Counted from the first letter of the stretch, positions 1-7,087 are shown. The stretch is DNA of 15,478 bases from Faecalibacterium sp. UBA1819 (GCA_002315015.1 DCEX01000014.1:19521-34998); one strand, 5' to 3'. Notes: a model not told the origin generated them from the letters alone. Translations and numbers: made by a program.

Positions 1-18
1 AAGCTTTTTCGACAAACT

Positions 19-49
19 GAGGCACATGACCGCAAGGGTCCTGTGCCTC
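19..49. terminator. Bidirectional-type hairpin downstream of the sulfhydrylase gene
   Basis: Arms 19-26 (GAGGCACA) and 42-49 (TGTGCCTC) pair perfectly. After one T-C mismatch, GACC/GGTC (28-31/37-40) also pairs around a GCAAG loop. The hairpin lies about 35 bp beyond the stop of the leftward O-acetylhomoserine sulfhydrylase gene. The T-rich stretch is better on the plus side (TCTTTATTGTATT) than on the minus side (AGTTTGTC). It may therefore serve a rightward gene outside the window as well as ending the leftward operon. Confidence 0.5.
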
Positions 50-82
50 TCTTTATTGTATTGCTGCAAAATACGGTTCAGT

Positions 83-1348
83 TTACACAGCATCCAAAGC
101 GCGCTGCAAATCGGCGAGAATGTCGTCGATGTGCTCCAAACCAACGGACAGACGAATCAAGCCCGGTGTAATGCCCGCCGCCACCAGCTGTTCATCCGTG
201 AGCTGACGATGGGTGGAGGAAGCCGGATGCAAAACACAGGTGCAGATATCGGCCACATGAACCAGATTGTTAATCATCTGCACATGGTCAATGAAACGCA
301 CGGCGGCGTCGCGCCCGCCTTTCACGCAGAAGGAGATTACGCCGCTGCATCCGTTCGGCAGATACTTTTGTGCCAAAGCGTGATACGGGCTTTCCGGCAA
401 ACCGGGATAATTCACGCTTTCCACCTTGTCGGAAGCCTGCAAGAACTGGGCGGCCCGCAAAGCGTTGCTGCAATGGCGCTCGATACGCACCGGCAGGGTT
501 TCCAAGCCCAAATTCAGCAAAAAGGCAGCCTGTGCCGAAGGATACACGCCGAAGTCGCGCATCAGCTGAACACGCGCTTTCGTGATATAAGCAGCTGCGC
601 CGAACTGCTCGGTATAAACAACGCCATGATAGCTTTCGTCCGGGGTACACAGATCGGGGAATTTGCCGTTTGTCCAGTCAAATTTGCCGGAATCAACAAT
701 CACGCCGCCGATTTGCACAGCGTGGCCGTCCATATATTTGCTGGTCGAGTGAACAACAATATCCGCTCCCCATTCAAACGGGCGGCACAAAACCGGCGTT
801 GCGAACGTGTTGTCAACAACGAGCGGCACGTCGTGGCGATGTGCGGCACGGGCAAATTTTTCAATGTCCAGCACTGTTAATGCGGGATTTGCCAAGGTTT
901 CACCAAACACCAGTTTGGTATTGGGCTGGAATGCCTTGTCCAGCTCCTCGGGAGCGGCAGTCGGGTCTACCCATGTGCAGGAAATGCCCATGCGTTTCAG
1001 CGTTACGCCCAGCAGGTTGATGCTGCCGCCGTAAATGGTGGACACCGCTACCACATGATCGCCCGCCGAGCAGAGATTCAGCACAGCCAACAGAACGGCA
1101 GCCTGTCCCGAAGTGGTGCAAAGCGCACCAACACCGCCCTCTAAAGCGGCAATTTTTTGTTCGACAGCATCCACCGTCGGGTTGGAAATACGGGAATACA
1201 TATGTCCCGCTTCGCTCAAATCAAACAGATTGCCGATTTGCTCGGCGGAATCGTAAACGTAGGTGGTGCTTTGATAAATCGGCAGTGCCTTCGGCTCGCC
1301 GTTTTTGGGGTGATACCCCTCTTTTAAGCATTTGGTCTCAATTTTCAT
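83..1348 (-). CDS. metY: O-acetylhomoserine aminocarboxypropyltransferase (sulfhydrylase)
   Basis: A 421-residue PLP enzyme of the Cys/Met metabolism family, full length for O-acetylhomoserine sulfhydrylases. It makes homocysteine from O-acetylhomoserine and sulfide in the cytoplasm. Visible motifs are YQSTTYVYDS near residues 25-34, the substrate/PLP segment YSRISNPT (51-58), TSGQAA (79-84), DNTFATP (179-185) and the PLP-lysine segment HSTSKYMDGHA with Lys204. The SVGLEHIDDI C-terminal signature is also present. The start chosen is MKIETK: it has a strong AGGGGAGGAAAAAG ribosome binding site, whereas the frame remains open for 18 more codons upstream inside the previous gene. The start overlaps the stop of the kinase-fusion gene as ATGA, so translation is probably coupled. 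It is the last gene of a three-gene leftward operon. The family call is firm; whether it acts in methionine synthesis or homocysteine recycling is not shown. Confidence 0.93.
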   Translation of the reverse strand: MKIETKCLKEGYHPKNGEPKALPIYQSTTYVYDSAEQIGNLFDLSEAGHMYSRISNPTVDAVEQKIAALEGGVGALCTTSGQAAVLLAVLNLCSAGDHVVAVSTIYGGSINLLGVTLKRMGISCTWVDPTAAPEELDKAFQPNTKLVFGETLANPALTVLDIEKFARAAHRHDVPLVVDNTFATPVLCRPFEWGADIVVHSTSKYMDGHAVQIGGVIVDSGKFDWTNGKFPDLCTPDESYHGVVYTEQFGAAAYITKARVQLMRDFGVYPSAQAAFLLNLGLETLPVRIERHCSNALRAAQFLQASDKVESVNYPGLPESPYHALAQKYLPNGCSGVISFCVKGGRDAAVRFIDHVQMINNLVHVADICTCVLHPASSTHRQLTDEQLVAAGITPGLIRLSVGLEHIDDILADLQRALDAV

Positions 1349-2985
1349 TCTTTTTCCTCCCCTTTGCAATACTTTGCTACAATCTCCTGCATTTGCTGCC
1401 AAGCATGTTCCATATCGTCCACCAGCTTAAACTGCGTGCGCGCACGCTCCAAATTCTGCTTCGGACGCGATACTTTAAAATAGGTGTCGCCCTGCAAGTA
1501 ATCCGTCAAAAAGCGAATGCCGCATTCCAGCGTCATCAGCTTGGCACCCCACGGCAAATACTCTTTTTCTTTCGCGGTCAGCACATCGCCCGCCGCTTCC
1601 AGATAGCCTTTTGTATACGCTTCAAACAGCTCCGGCACAAAGTGAACCTTGTCCAAATCCGGTTCATCCTCGGCAGCGCTGGACGCGCCGAAGCGAATGG
1701 AGTCGCCGTAGTCATTCAGCGCAAGGCCCGGCATAATGGTGTCGAGGTCAATCACGCAAAGCCCCTCACCCGTCTTTTCATCGAACAAAATATTGTTCAG
1801 CTTGGTGTCGTTATGCGTGACACGAAGCGGCAGCTCGCCGCGTTCCAATAAATCCATCAAAACGGCACAGTCGTCCCGGTGACGCTGCACAAACTCAATT
1901 TCGCGGCGGCACTGCTTGGCTCGGCCTTTCACGTCCCGTTCCAGCGCGCGCTCAAAATCGGCGTAGCGCTTGCGTGTATCGTGAAACTTTTCAATTGTCT
2001 CATGCAGGGTGTCGGCAGGATACTCCCCCAGCTCCCGCAAAAATCCGCCAAAGCTTTTTGCGGAATTGTAGAAGTCCTGCGGGTCACGCACACTTTCAAT
2101 GCAGATGGAATCGGGAATAAAGTTATAGCAGCGCCAAGGGCCGCCGTCGGCATCTTCAAAATAGTTGTCGCCTGTGCGCGTTTTGATATAATTCAGCGTT
2201 TCACGGTCCGGGTCACCGCCGCGCTCCAACGCTCTGCGGCGTAAAAACTCCGTAACACCGAAAATATTTTCCATCACTTCACGGGGCTTTTTAAACACCT
2301 CGGTATTGATGCGCTGAATCACATAGCGCAGCTCCTCCGCGCCGTTTTCGTTGATATATACCGCATAGGTATCATTGATGTGTCCCGAGCCGAACGGCTT
2401 CACATAGCTTGCCACTTCGCCCAGCTTAAACTCAAAGAGCGCATCCTCTAAATTGCGGTCGCTCACACCGTCAATGGCACGGCGCTCGGCATAAACCACA
2501 TCGGCAGCCTCGGTGCGGCGCACCGTGGGCAGCATGGCCCATGCTTTTACCACCGTTTGCAGATTGACATGCACGGCACGCCCCAGCACGGCGTCATGGT
2601 CTACAATCGCACCGGAATTGACAAGACACGCCATCCCCAACCGAGCGCGTGTGTTGACAATGGCGCTTTGCAAAATTAAACAGCCCTGCCCGAGCTCCGC
2701 AGACGGGCTGATCACCGCGGTGGGATGAATAATGCAGGGTACCTCATAGCCCGCCTCCAAGAGACGCTTTGTCCATGCAAGACGAAGCCGGTTATCACCG
2801 AAAGCAGCAACGGCCTGCTCATAATCCTTTTTTAACACGGTGTAGTCGGCGCATTTTCCCACAACATGCTCGCCGCGCACGGCGTCATCCAAAAAATCAA
2901 TTTTCTCAAAGCAGCCCTGTGCTTCGGCCACTTCACCAATCATGCGGCCTAAACCGCCTGCCCCAACAATCAACAGCTTTGACAT
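1345..2985 (-). CDS. Fusion of PglD/NeuD-like acetyltransferase and N-acetylhexosamine-kinase-like (APH-fold) domain
   Basis: 546 residues in one uninterrupted frame. Residues 1-165 resemble the PglD/NeuD sugar O-/N-acetyltransferase family: a Rossmann-like GAGGLGR (9-14) followed by left-handed beta-helix repeats with IVDHDA, where His130 matches the catalytic base of the family. Residues 185-546 form a full-length aminoglycoside-phosphotransferase-fold kinase closest in motifs to N-acetylhexosamine 1-kinase (NahK). These motifs are the nucleotide loop FGSGHINDTY (198-207), YVIQRINTEVF, the catalytic segment THNDTKLNNILFD (Asp393, Asn398) and the metal-binding VIDLDTIMPG (Asp413). The start has AAGGAGC upstream and lies 12 bp after the preceding acetyltransferase gene; the stop overlaps the sulfhydrylase start. 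The two domains suggest phosphorylation and acylation of one substrate, perhaps a sugar, but the true substrates are unknown. The domain calls are good; the combined function is inference. Confidence 0.85.
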   Translation of the reverse strand: MSKLLIVGAGGLGRMIGEVAEAQGCFEKIDFLDDAVRGEHVVGKCADYTVLKKDYEQAVAAFGDNRLRLAWTKRLLEAGYEVPCIIHPTAVISPSAELGQGCLILQSAIVNTRARLGMACLVNSGAIVDHDAVLGRAVHVNLQTVVKAWAMLPTVRRTEAADVVYAERRAIDGVSDRNLEDALFEFKLGEVASYVKPFGSGHINDTYAVYINENGAEELRYVIQRINTEVFKKPREVMENIFGVTEFLRRRALERGGDPDRETLNYIKTRTGDNYFEDADGGPWRCYNFIPDSICIESVRDPQDFYNSAKSFGGFLRELGEYPADTLHETIEKFHDTRKRYADFERALERDVKGRAKQCRREIEFVQRHRDDCAVLMDLLERGELPLRVTHNDTKLNNILFDEKTGEGLCVIDLDTIMPGLALNDYGDSIRFGASSAAEDEPDLDKVHFVPELFEAYTKGYLEAAGDVLTAKEKEYLPWGAKLMTLECGIRFLTDYLQGDTYFKVSRPKQNLERARTQFKLVDDMEHAWQQMQEIVAKYCKGEEKE

Positions 2986-2997
2986 ATAAAAGCTCCT

Positions 2998-3522
2998 TCA
3001 ATCGTTTATTTTCGGCTTACACGCCACATATTCCTTGCGCTCGCGCACTTCGCCGGATTCCACTTTTTCGCCGGGCTCTAAATGGTTGCCCGCTTTGACC
3101 ACTGCGCCGGGCGCGGCATGAACACAAGCACCTACCACACAATCGTGGTCAATCAGCGCCCCCATATTGATAATGGCGCCGCGGCACACACGGCTATCTG
3201 CCCCTACACAAGCCATCGCCAGCACCACACTGCCCGGCTCCATGACCGCAGAGGGGCTGACCCACGCGCGCGGATGAACAATTACCGGCAAAGAAAACCC
3301 TGCCTGTTCCAACACATCCAGCCACTTTTTGCGCAGCTCATTGTTACCGAACGCCGGATAGGCATATTGATAAATGCCCTTCCACTTTTCGTAATCGACA
3401 CACGGCCCCAGCGCCGCAGCAGCTTGATCATCTAAAAAAGCAATTTCCTCAAACATGCCCGCAGCGGCTTGCGCCACCGTTCGGCCATAGCCTCCCGCAC
3501 CCAAAATCAACAATCTTGCCAT
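2998..3522 (-). CDS. PglD/NeuD-like left-handed beta-helix acyltransferase
   Basis: 174 residues, short for the PglD/NeuD family (about 200-220). The N-terminus has a nucleotide-fold loop GAGGYGR (9-14) and a central FLDD (29-32). Hexapeptide repeats follow (SPSAVMEPGSVV, NMGALIDHDCVVG, HAAPGAVVKAG), with His126 in the DHD motif as the probable catalytic base. It aligns end to end with the N-terminal 165 residues of the next gene's product (shared LLIxGAGGxGR, FGxNxLRxxW, DHD), so the two look like a tandem duplication, one copy later fused to a kinase. The start chosen is the ATG preceded by AAAGGTGG; an in-frame TTG 51 codons upstream has no such site. The usual role is acetyl transfer from acetyl-CoA to an amino- or hydroxy-sugar. 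It is first in the leftward operon. Confidence 0.82.
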   Translation of the reverse strand: MARLLILGAGGYGRTVAQAAAGMFEEIAFLDDQAAAALGPCVDYEKWKGIYQYAYPAFGNNELRKKWLDVLEQAGFSLPVIVHPRAWVSPSAVMEPGSVVLAMACVGADSRVCRGAIINMGALIDHDCVVGACVHAAPGAVVKAGNHLEPGEKVESGEVRERKEYVACKPKIND

Positions 3523-3544
3523 CACTCGCACCACCTTTCTTTGT

Positions 3545-3553
3545 ATTGTAGCA
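3545..3553 (-). promoter_or_regulatory. Extended -10 promoter of the acetyltransferase/kinase/sulfhydrylase operon
   Basis: On the minus strand TGCTACAAT gives a TGN-extended -10 (TACAAT) 22 bp upstream of the first start codon. This predicts a very short leader that begins around the ribosome binding site. The -35 region (GTGCAA) is poor. No riboswitch-sized leader is available. Confidence 0.45.
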
Positions 3554-3659
3554 CAAATCAGGGGCGCTTGCACAGTGATTTTGTAAAAATGCTGTAACTC
3601 TTTGTGCTTTGCGCAAAAGATACAACTCATTACAAAATCAAGAAATTTTGCCGAATCGC

Positions 3660-3688
3660 TTGTAATTGCTGTCAAAAAAACGTATACT
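3660..3688 (+). promoter_or_regulatory. Sigma-A promoter of the PotD-like gene with overlapping inverted repeat
   Basis: TTGTAA (3660-3665), a 17-bp spacer and TATACT (3683-3688) form a good promoter. The predicted transcription start is about 75 bp before the PotD-like start codon. An inverted repeat ATACTT-AAC-AAGTAT (3684-3698) covers the -10 and the transcription start, a position suited to a repressor. Confidence 0.65.
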
Positions 3689-3772
3689 TAACAAGTATGG
3701 TTTCGCAGTCCCTTGCGCCGAGTGCAAAAAACTGCGTGCCAAACAGCTTTTGTTTGTGGAGGGATTTTTCAT

Positions 3773-4882
3773 ATGAAGCGTATTTTTTCCGCTGTTGCAG
3801 CATTGTCGCTGTCCGTTGGCTTGTTGGCCGGGTGTTCCGGCGCTTCTTCCAGCAGTGCCGCTTCCGGCAGTACGGCTCAGACCGGCACAGCTTCTGCCGC
3901 TGCCACTGCTGACCGCGAGCTGAACCTGTTCACTTGGGAAAATATGTTCCCGCAGGAAGTTTTGGATGCATTTACACAGGAAACCGGTATCCGTGTCAAT
4001 TTTACAGCGTTTGACACCGACGAAACCATGTTGGCAAAGCTTGCCGCAGCCAAAGGCGGGGATTACGACGTTGTCATCGCAGACGACTACATTATTGAAT
4101 CTGCGATTGCCGAGGGACTGGTTCAGGAGCTGGACAAAGAGAAACTGACAAACTTGGGCAATGTCAATCCGTTGTTCCAAGGCCAATTCTTTGACCCGGA
4201 AGACGCCTATACGGTTCCCTACGGTTCGGGTGTGCAAACCATCGTCTATGACCCGACCTTGACCGACGTAGAAATCACAGGCTATGCTGACCTTTGGGAT
4301 GCCGGTCTGGCGGATTCTTTAGCGGTGATTGGCAATTATCGCGTTGTGAACGGCATGGCGCTGAAAGTGCTGGGCGAGAGCTACAACACCACCGATACCG
4401 CTACCATTGCCAAGGCGGGCGAAAAATTGCTGGAGCTTGCACCGAACATCCGTTTGATTAAAGACAGCAATGTGCAGGACGATTTGCTTTCCGGCGAAGT
4501 GTCCGCCGCCGTGATGTATACCAGCCAAGTCACTTTGGCCTGTATGGCAAACCCCGATTTGAAGGTTGTTTATCCGTCGGAGGGCTTGGGCTTTGGCATT
4601 ATGGCACAGTTCATCCCGTCTGCCGCACCTCACCCCGACGAAGCACACGAGTTTATCAACTATATCCTGCGCCCCGAGGTGGCAAAGCAGTGCTTTGAGT
4701 ATATCGGCTATTACAGCACCAATAAAGAGGCCGATGCACTGATTTCGGAAGAATATCAGGCATTTTTGACCTTGCCGGAAGACTTTACCGCCGACAAGAT
4801 GGAGATGATTCAAAACATCACCCCCGAGGCTGACGAGGAGCATGTGCGCGTTTGGACAGAGTTCAAAGCAGCCTGCGAATAA
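3773..4882 (+). CDS. PotD-like polyamine-type ABC transporter substrate-binding lipoprotein (orphan)
   Basis: 369 residues. A lipoprotein signal peptide ends in LLAGC (Cys21), followed by an Ala/Ser/Thr-rich linker to about residue 45. The mature part begins with LNLFTWENMFPQEVLDAFTQETGI, the characteristic opening of PotD/PotF-type spermidine/putrescine binding proteins. It continues with DYDVVIADDYII, VPYGSGVQTIVYDP and a C-terminal HEFINYILRPEVA segment, as in the family. It should be anchored outside the membrane and deliver a polyamine or similar cation to an ABC permease. The start is the ATG after GGAGGG (3758-3763); the frame is open 20 codons further upstream but without a binding site. 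Unlike usual potABCD operons, no permease or ATPase gene is adjacent; a strong terminator follows. The ligand is not determined by what can be seen. Confidence 0.88.
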   Translation: MKRIFSAVAALSLSVGLLAGCSGASSSSAASGSTAQTGTASAAATADRELNLFTWENMFPQEVLDAFTQETGIRVNFTAFDTDETMLAKLAAAKGGDYDVVIADDYIIESAIAEGLVQELDKEKLTNLGNVNPLFQGQFFDPEDAYTVPYGSGVQTIVYDPTLTDVEITGYADLWDAGLADSLAVIGNYRVVNGMALKVLGESYNTTDTATIAKAGEKLLELAPNIRLIKDSNVQDDLLSGEVSAAVMYTSQVTLACMANPDLKVVYPSEGLGFGIMAQFIPSAAPHPDEAHEFINYILRPEVAKQCFEYIGYYSTNKEADALISEEYQAFLTLPEDFTADKMEMIQNITPEADEEHVRVWTEFKAACE

Positions 4883-4925
4883 TCCATTTTGTTATAACTC
4901 ATAATATTATAACGTTTCGTAAAAA

Positions 4926-4967
4926 GAGAAGCGACAGCTGTTTTCAGCGTGTCGCTTTTCTTTTTTT
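4926..4967 (+). terminator. Rho-independent terminator of the PotD-like gene
   Basis: The stem GAGAAGCGACA with GCTG inside (4926-4940) pairs with CAGC and TGTCGCTTTTC (4945-4960), with one bulged G, and is followed by a run of seven Ts. It lies 43 bp after the stop codon. Confidence 0.85.
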
Positions 4968-5010
4968 GCGGGCATCTATGATACAATTAAAAATTAAAAA
5001 AGAAAAAGTA

Positions 5011-5039
5011 TTGACAAAATGACATCCGTTCTGTATAAT
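5011..5039 (+). promoter_or_regulatory. Consensus sigma-A promoter of tRNA-Thr
   Basis: A perfect TTGACA (5011-5016), a 17-bp spacer and a perfect TATAAT (5034-5039). The predicted start is about 19 bp before the tRNA 5' end. The upstream A/T-rich stretch (4981-5010) could act as an UP element. Confidence 0.9.
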
Positions 5040-5064
5040 ATCCCTTGTTGACACTTTGTGTTGC

Positions 5065-5140
5065 GCTGGTGTAGCTCAGCTGGTAGAGCAGCTGATTTGT
5101 AATCAGCAGGTCGGGGGTTCGAATCCGTCCACCAGCTCCA
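5065..5140 (+). tRNA. tRNA-Thr (anticodon TGT), CCA encoded
   Basis: The cloverleaf is visible by eye. Acceptor GCTGGTG (5065-5071) pairs with CACCAGC (5130-5136), the D-arm contains AGCTCAGCTGGTAGAGC, and the anticodon stem is GCTGA/TCAGC. Its loop TTTGTAA places TGT at positions 34-36. The T-arm is GGGGGTTCGAATCC, the discriminator is T5137 and CCA is at 5138-5140. It decodes ACA and, with wobble, other Thr codons. It is a single-gene unit with its own promoter and terminator. Confidence 0.97.
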
Positions 5141-5144
5141 AAGC

Positions 5145-5172
5145 GGCAAGCCCATTGGGCTTGCCTTTTTTT
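5145..5172 (+). terminator. Rho-independent terminator of tRNA-Thr
   Basis: A perfect 9-bp stem GGCAAGCCC/GGGCTTGCC with loop ATT is followed by seven Ts, starting 5 bp after the encoded CCA. Confidence 0.92.
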
Positions 5173-5246
5173 GTTTTATCACTTAAATTCTTGCTTTGCC
5201 TTTTTCTTCTTTGAAGAACAGACACCAGATAGGAAAGGAGCTCAAA

Positions 5247-5579
5247 GTGAAACAGGTCAAATTAGAAATTTATACGCCGAAAGACTATATACAGCCGCTC
5301 ATTTCGGCATTGTCGCAAATCGGCGCATGCAATGTTGGCGCTTATAGTCATGTTTCTTCGTATTCTGAGGTGTCGGGAACATGGAAGCCCGAAGTGGGCA
5401 GCCACCCTTTTCAGGGAATAATCGGCGAGCTATGCTGCGGTCAGGAATATAGATTAGAGGTGCGCTGTCCTTTCAATTGCGTAGAGGAAGCCTTAAAAAT
5501 TATCAAAGAAATTCATCCCTATGAGGAACCGCTGATAAACGTGATTCCCTTATTAAACGATCTGTTTGGTATCCATTAA
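5247..5579 (+). CDS. Stand-alone YqfO/NIF3-insert-like (COG3323) small protein
   Basis: 110 residues. The protein matches the small domain found either alone or inserted in NIF3/YqfO proteins, with a ferredoxin-like, CutA/PII-like fold. It has an N-terminal VKLEIYTPKDYIQPLISALSQIGA strand-helix, a central YSHVSSYSEVSGTWKPEVGSHP and GxxGE (59-61), and the C-terminal signature IHPYEEPLINVIPL (89-102). The start is GTG at 5247, supported by GGAAAGGAG six bases upstream; a TTG 17 codons earlier lacks a site. No NIF3 hydrolase-like partner is adjacent. The family is uncharacterised biochemically as far as I know; a metal or small-molecule sensing role is only a guess from the fold. No clear promoter was found between the tRNA terminator and this gene. 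Confidence 0.78.
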   Translation: MKQVKLEIYTPKDYIQPLISALSQIGACNVGAYSHVSSYSEVSGTWKPEVGSHPFQGIIGELCCGQEYRLEVRCPFNCVEEALKIIKEIHPYEEPLINVIPLLNDLFGIH

Positions 5580-5600
5580 CATCATTTCTTCATAGAAAAA

Positions 5601-5699
5601 GGCTGTGCGTACTGGCCGCACGCCTATATGTATTCTGCCTGCAAAAACAACAGCAAAAGACGCTGAAACCCCCGAAGATGCGACCTCCGGGGGCTTTTC
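5601..5699 (+). terminator. Two hairpins after the YqfO-like gene, the second a likely terminator
   Basis: The first hairpin (5601-5624) is GGC-T-GTGCG paired with CGCACGCC around TACTGGC, with no T-run. The second (5669-5693) is CCCCCG/CGGGGG with a partly paired interior and is followed by CTTTTCG, a weak T-run. Together they probably end the YqfO-like transcript, which faces the leftward alcohol dehydrogenase. The 247-bp stretch 5580-5826 holds nothing else apart from a further imperfect hairpin at 5781-5803. Confidence 0.55.
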
Positions 5700-5780
5700 G
5701 TGTCATTTGGATACTTTTGTCTTTTTCGCTTAATGGCATGATATCCTATTCACAGTTTGATTGAAAGAATACCGAAAAGC

Positions 5781-5803
5781 GGCTTTTTCACAAACGAAAA
5801 GCC
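5781..5803 (-). terminator. Possible terminator of the alcohol dehydrogenase gene
   Basis: Read on the minus strand, GGCTTTTC pairs with GAAAAGCC (one extra A in the run) around a short loop, 24 bp after the stop codon. Only TTTT follows a few bases later, so the terminator would be weak. Confidence 0.4.
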
Positions 5804-5826
5804 TTGACAGTACCGTTCGCCTTTAT

Positions 5827-7008
5827 TTAATGGTTCGCCAACCGATATACTTCCAGCGCTCTTTGGGCATTCAGCGGACGGAAGCTGCCCAGTTGAATGG
5901 TATCGCCGCGTGTCGCACGCATAGCCATGTCTTGCAGAACTTCCTCAGGCTGCACACCAATTCCCAGCTCGGTGAAGGACGTAGGCATTTCCAGCTTGCG
6001 GAAATAATTCACCACTTCTTCAATTGCCATTTTTCCTGCACGCTCAACGTCTGTTTCAGTGATGCCAAGCACCTCTTTTGCGAACTGTGCAAAGCGTTCG
6101 GGATGTTCGCTGCGGCTATACGTTGCCCATGCTCCCCACATTACGGAAAGGCTGGCGCCATGCGCTACGTCAAAGCGGCCACTCAGCTCATGACCCAGCT
6201 TGTGCGGGCAGAAATCCATTAAACCGCCAAGACCGGTCAAACCGTTATGGGATACACTGCCGCACCACATCAGCTCGCTCATTGCCTGCTCGTCATGCGG
6301 ATTGTTCACTGCCGTTACCCCATAGCGCATCACGGTGCGCAAAAGTGCCTCGGCAAATGCGTCTGTCAAATCATTGCCTTTCACCGGGTTGAAATAGCGG
6401 TCCATGGTGTGCATCATAATATCAACAACACCGCAAGCGACTTGATAACGCGGCAGGGTGTAGGTCAATTCCGGGTTCATAATGGCAAAACGCGGACGGT
6501 TAAACGGCGTGTTAATGCCGCGCTTTGTTCCGCTTTCTTCGTCTGTCAAAACGGCGGAATCACTCGTTTCACTTCCCGCTGCGGAAATGGTAAGCACTAC
6601 ACCAACCGGCAAGCTGCGTTCTACCGTTTTTGTCCCTTTCCAGTACTCCCACAAATCCACCTCAGGCGTTGCGGCCCCGTGGGCAATGGCTTTTGCCGTG
6701 TCGATTACGCTGCCGCCTCCTACAGCCAAGATGAAATCCGCGCCAAACTCAATTGCTTTTTTTGCACCTTCGCGTGCCAGCGCGGTGCGAGGGTTGGGCT
6801 GTACACCGCCCAAGGTGCAGCACGGCAGACCATCTTGCGCCATAATCGCTTCAATTTCTGCCAAAAGACCGCTTCTTACTACACTGCCCGAGCCGTAAAC
6901 AATCATGACACGCGATGCGCCAAACTCCCGCGCCAGCTGTGCGACTTGTCTTTGTGTATCCTTTCCGAAAACCACTTTCGTGGGGCTGTAATAAACAAAA
7001 CTGTGCAT
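5827..7008 (-). CDS. Iron-containing alcohol dehydrogenase (BDH/YqhD type)
   Basis: 393 residues, the normal length for group III NAD(P)-dependent alcohol dehydrogenases such as clostridial butanol dehydrogenase. N-terminal YYSPTKVVFGKD is followed by the cofactor loop AVGGGSVIDTAKAIAHG (95-111). The metal site appears complete: Asp196 and His200 in GVVDIMMHTMDRYF, His269 in CPHKLGHEL and His283 in VAHGASL. It should interconvert a short-chain aldehyde or ketone and its alcohol, recycling NAD(P)H in fermentation. The start chosen is MHSF, preceded by AAAGAGGGAATTGAT; an ATG eight codons upstream is possible but overlaps the operator region. It is monocistronic, with its own promoter and palindrome upstream. 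Substrate (butanol, ethanol, propanediol or other) cannot be told. Confidence 0.92.
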   Translation of the reverse strand: MHSFVYYSPTKVVFGKDTQRQVAQLAREFGASRVMIVYGSGSVVRSGLLAEIEAIMAQDGLPCCTLGGVQPNPRTALAREGAKKAIEFGADFILAVGGGSVIDTAKAIAHGAATPEVDLWEYWKGTKTVERSLPVGVVLTISAAGSETSDSAVLTDEESGTKRGINTPFNRPRFAIMNPELTYTLPRYQVACGVVDIMMHTMDRYFNPVKGNDLTDAFAEALLRTVMRYGVTAVNNPHDEQAMSELMWCGSVSHNGLTGLGGLMDFCPHKLGHELSGRFDVAHGASLSVMWGAWATYSRSEHPERFAQFAKEVLGITETDVERAGKMAIEEVVNYFRKLEMPTSFTELGIGVQPEEVLQDMAMRATRGDTIQLGSFRPLNAQRALEVYRLANH

Positions 7009-7033
7009 ATCAATTCCCTCTTTCCCAAACATT

Positions 7034-7049
7034 TTGACGATGTCGTCAA
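7034..7049. promoter_or_regulatory. Perfect 16-bp palindromic operator of the alcohol dehydrogenase gene
   Basis: TTGACGA-TG-TCGTCAA is a 7-bp perfect inverted repeat with a 2-bp centre. It lies about 3 bp downstream of the predicted transcription start (near 7052) of the leftward gene and upstream of its start codon. The placement fits a repressor that blocks transcription. It does not look like a Rex site, which would be TTGTGA-N6-TCACAA. Confidence 0.6.
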
Positions 7050-7058
7050 TTTACACTC

Positions 7059-7087
7059 ATTGTACCGCTTTTTCCTTTTGCTAGCAA
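7059..7087 (-). promoter_or_regulatory. Sigma-A promoter of the alcohol dehydrogenase gene
   Basis: On the minus strand TTGCTA (7087-7082), a 17-bp spacer and TACAAT (7064-7059). Confidence 0.65.

Noticed and set aside
26..880. Long plus-strand open frame of 284 codons
   Set aside because: It lies wholly opposite the well-supported sulfhydrylase gene, has no good ribosome binding site and its protein is low in recognisable features; it is a mirror frame of a GC-biased gene.
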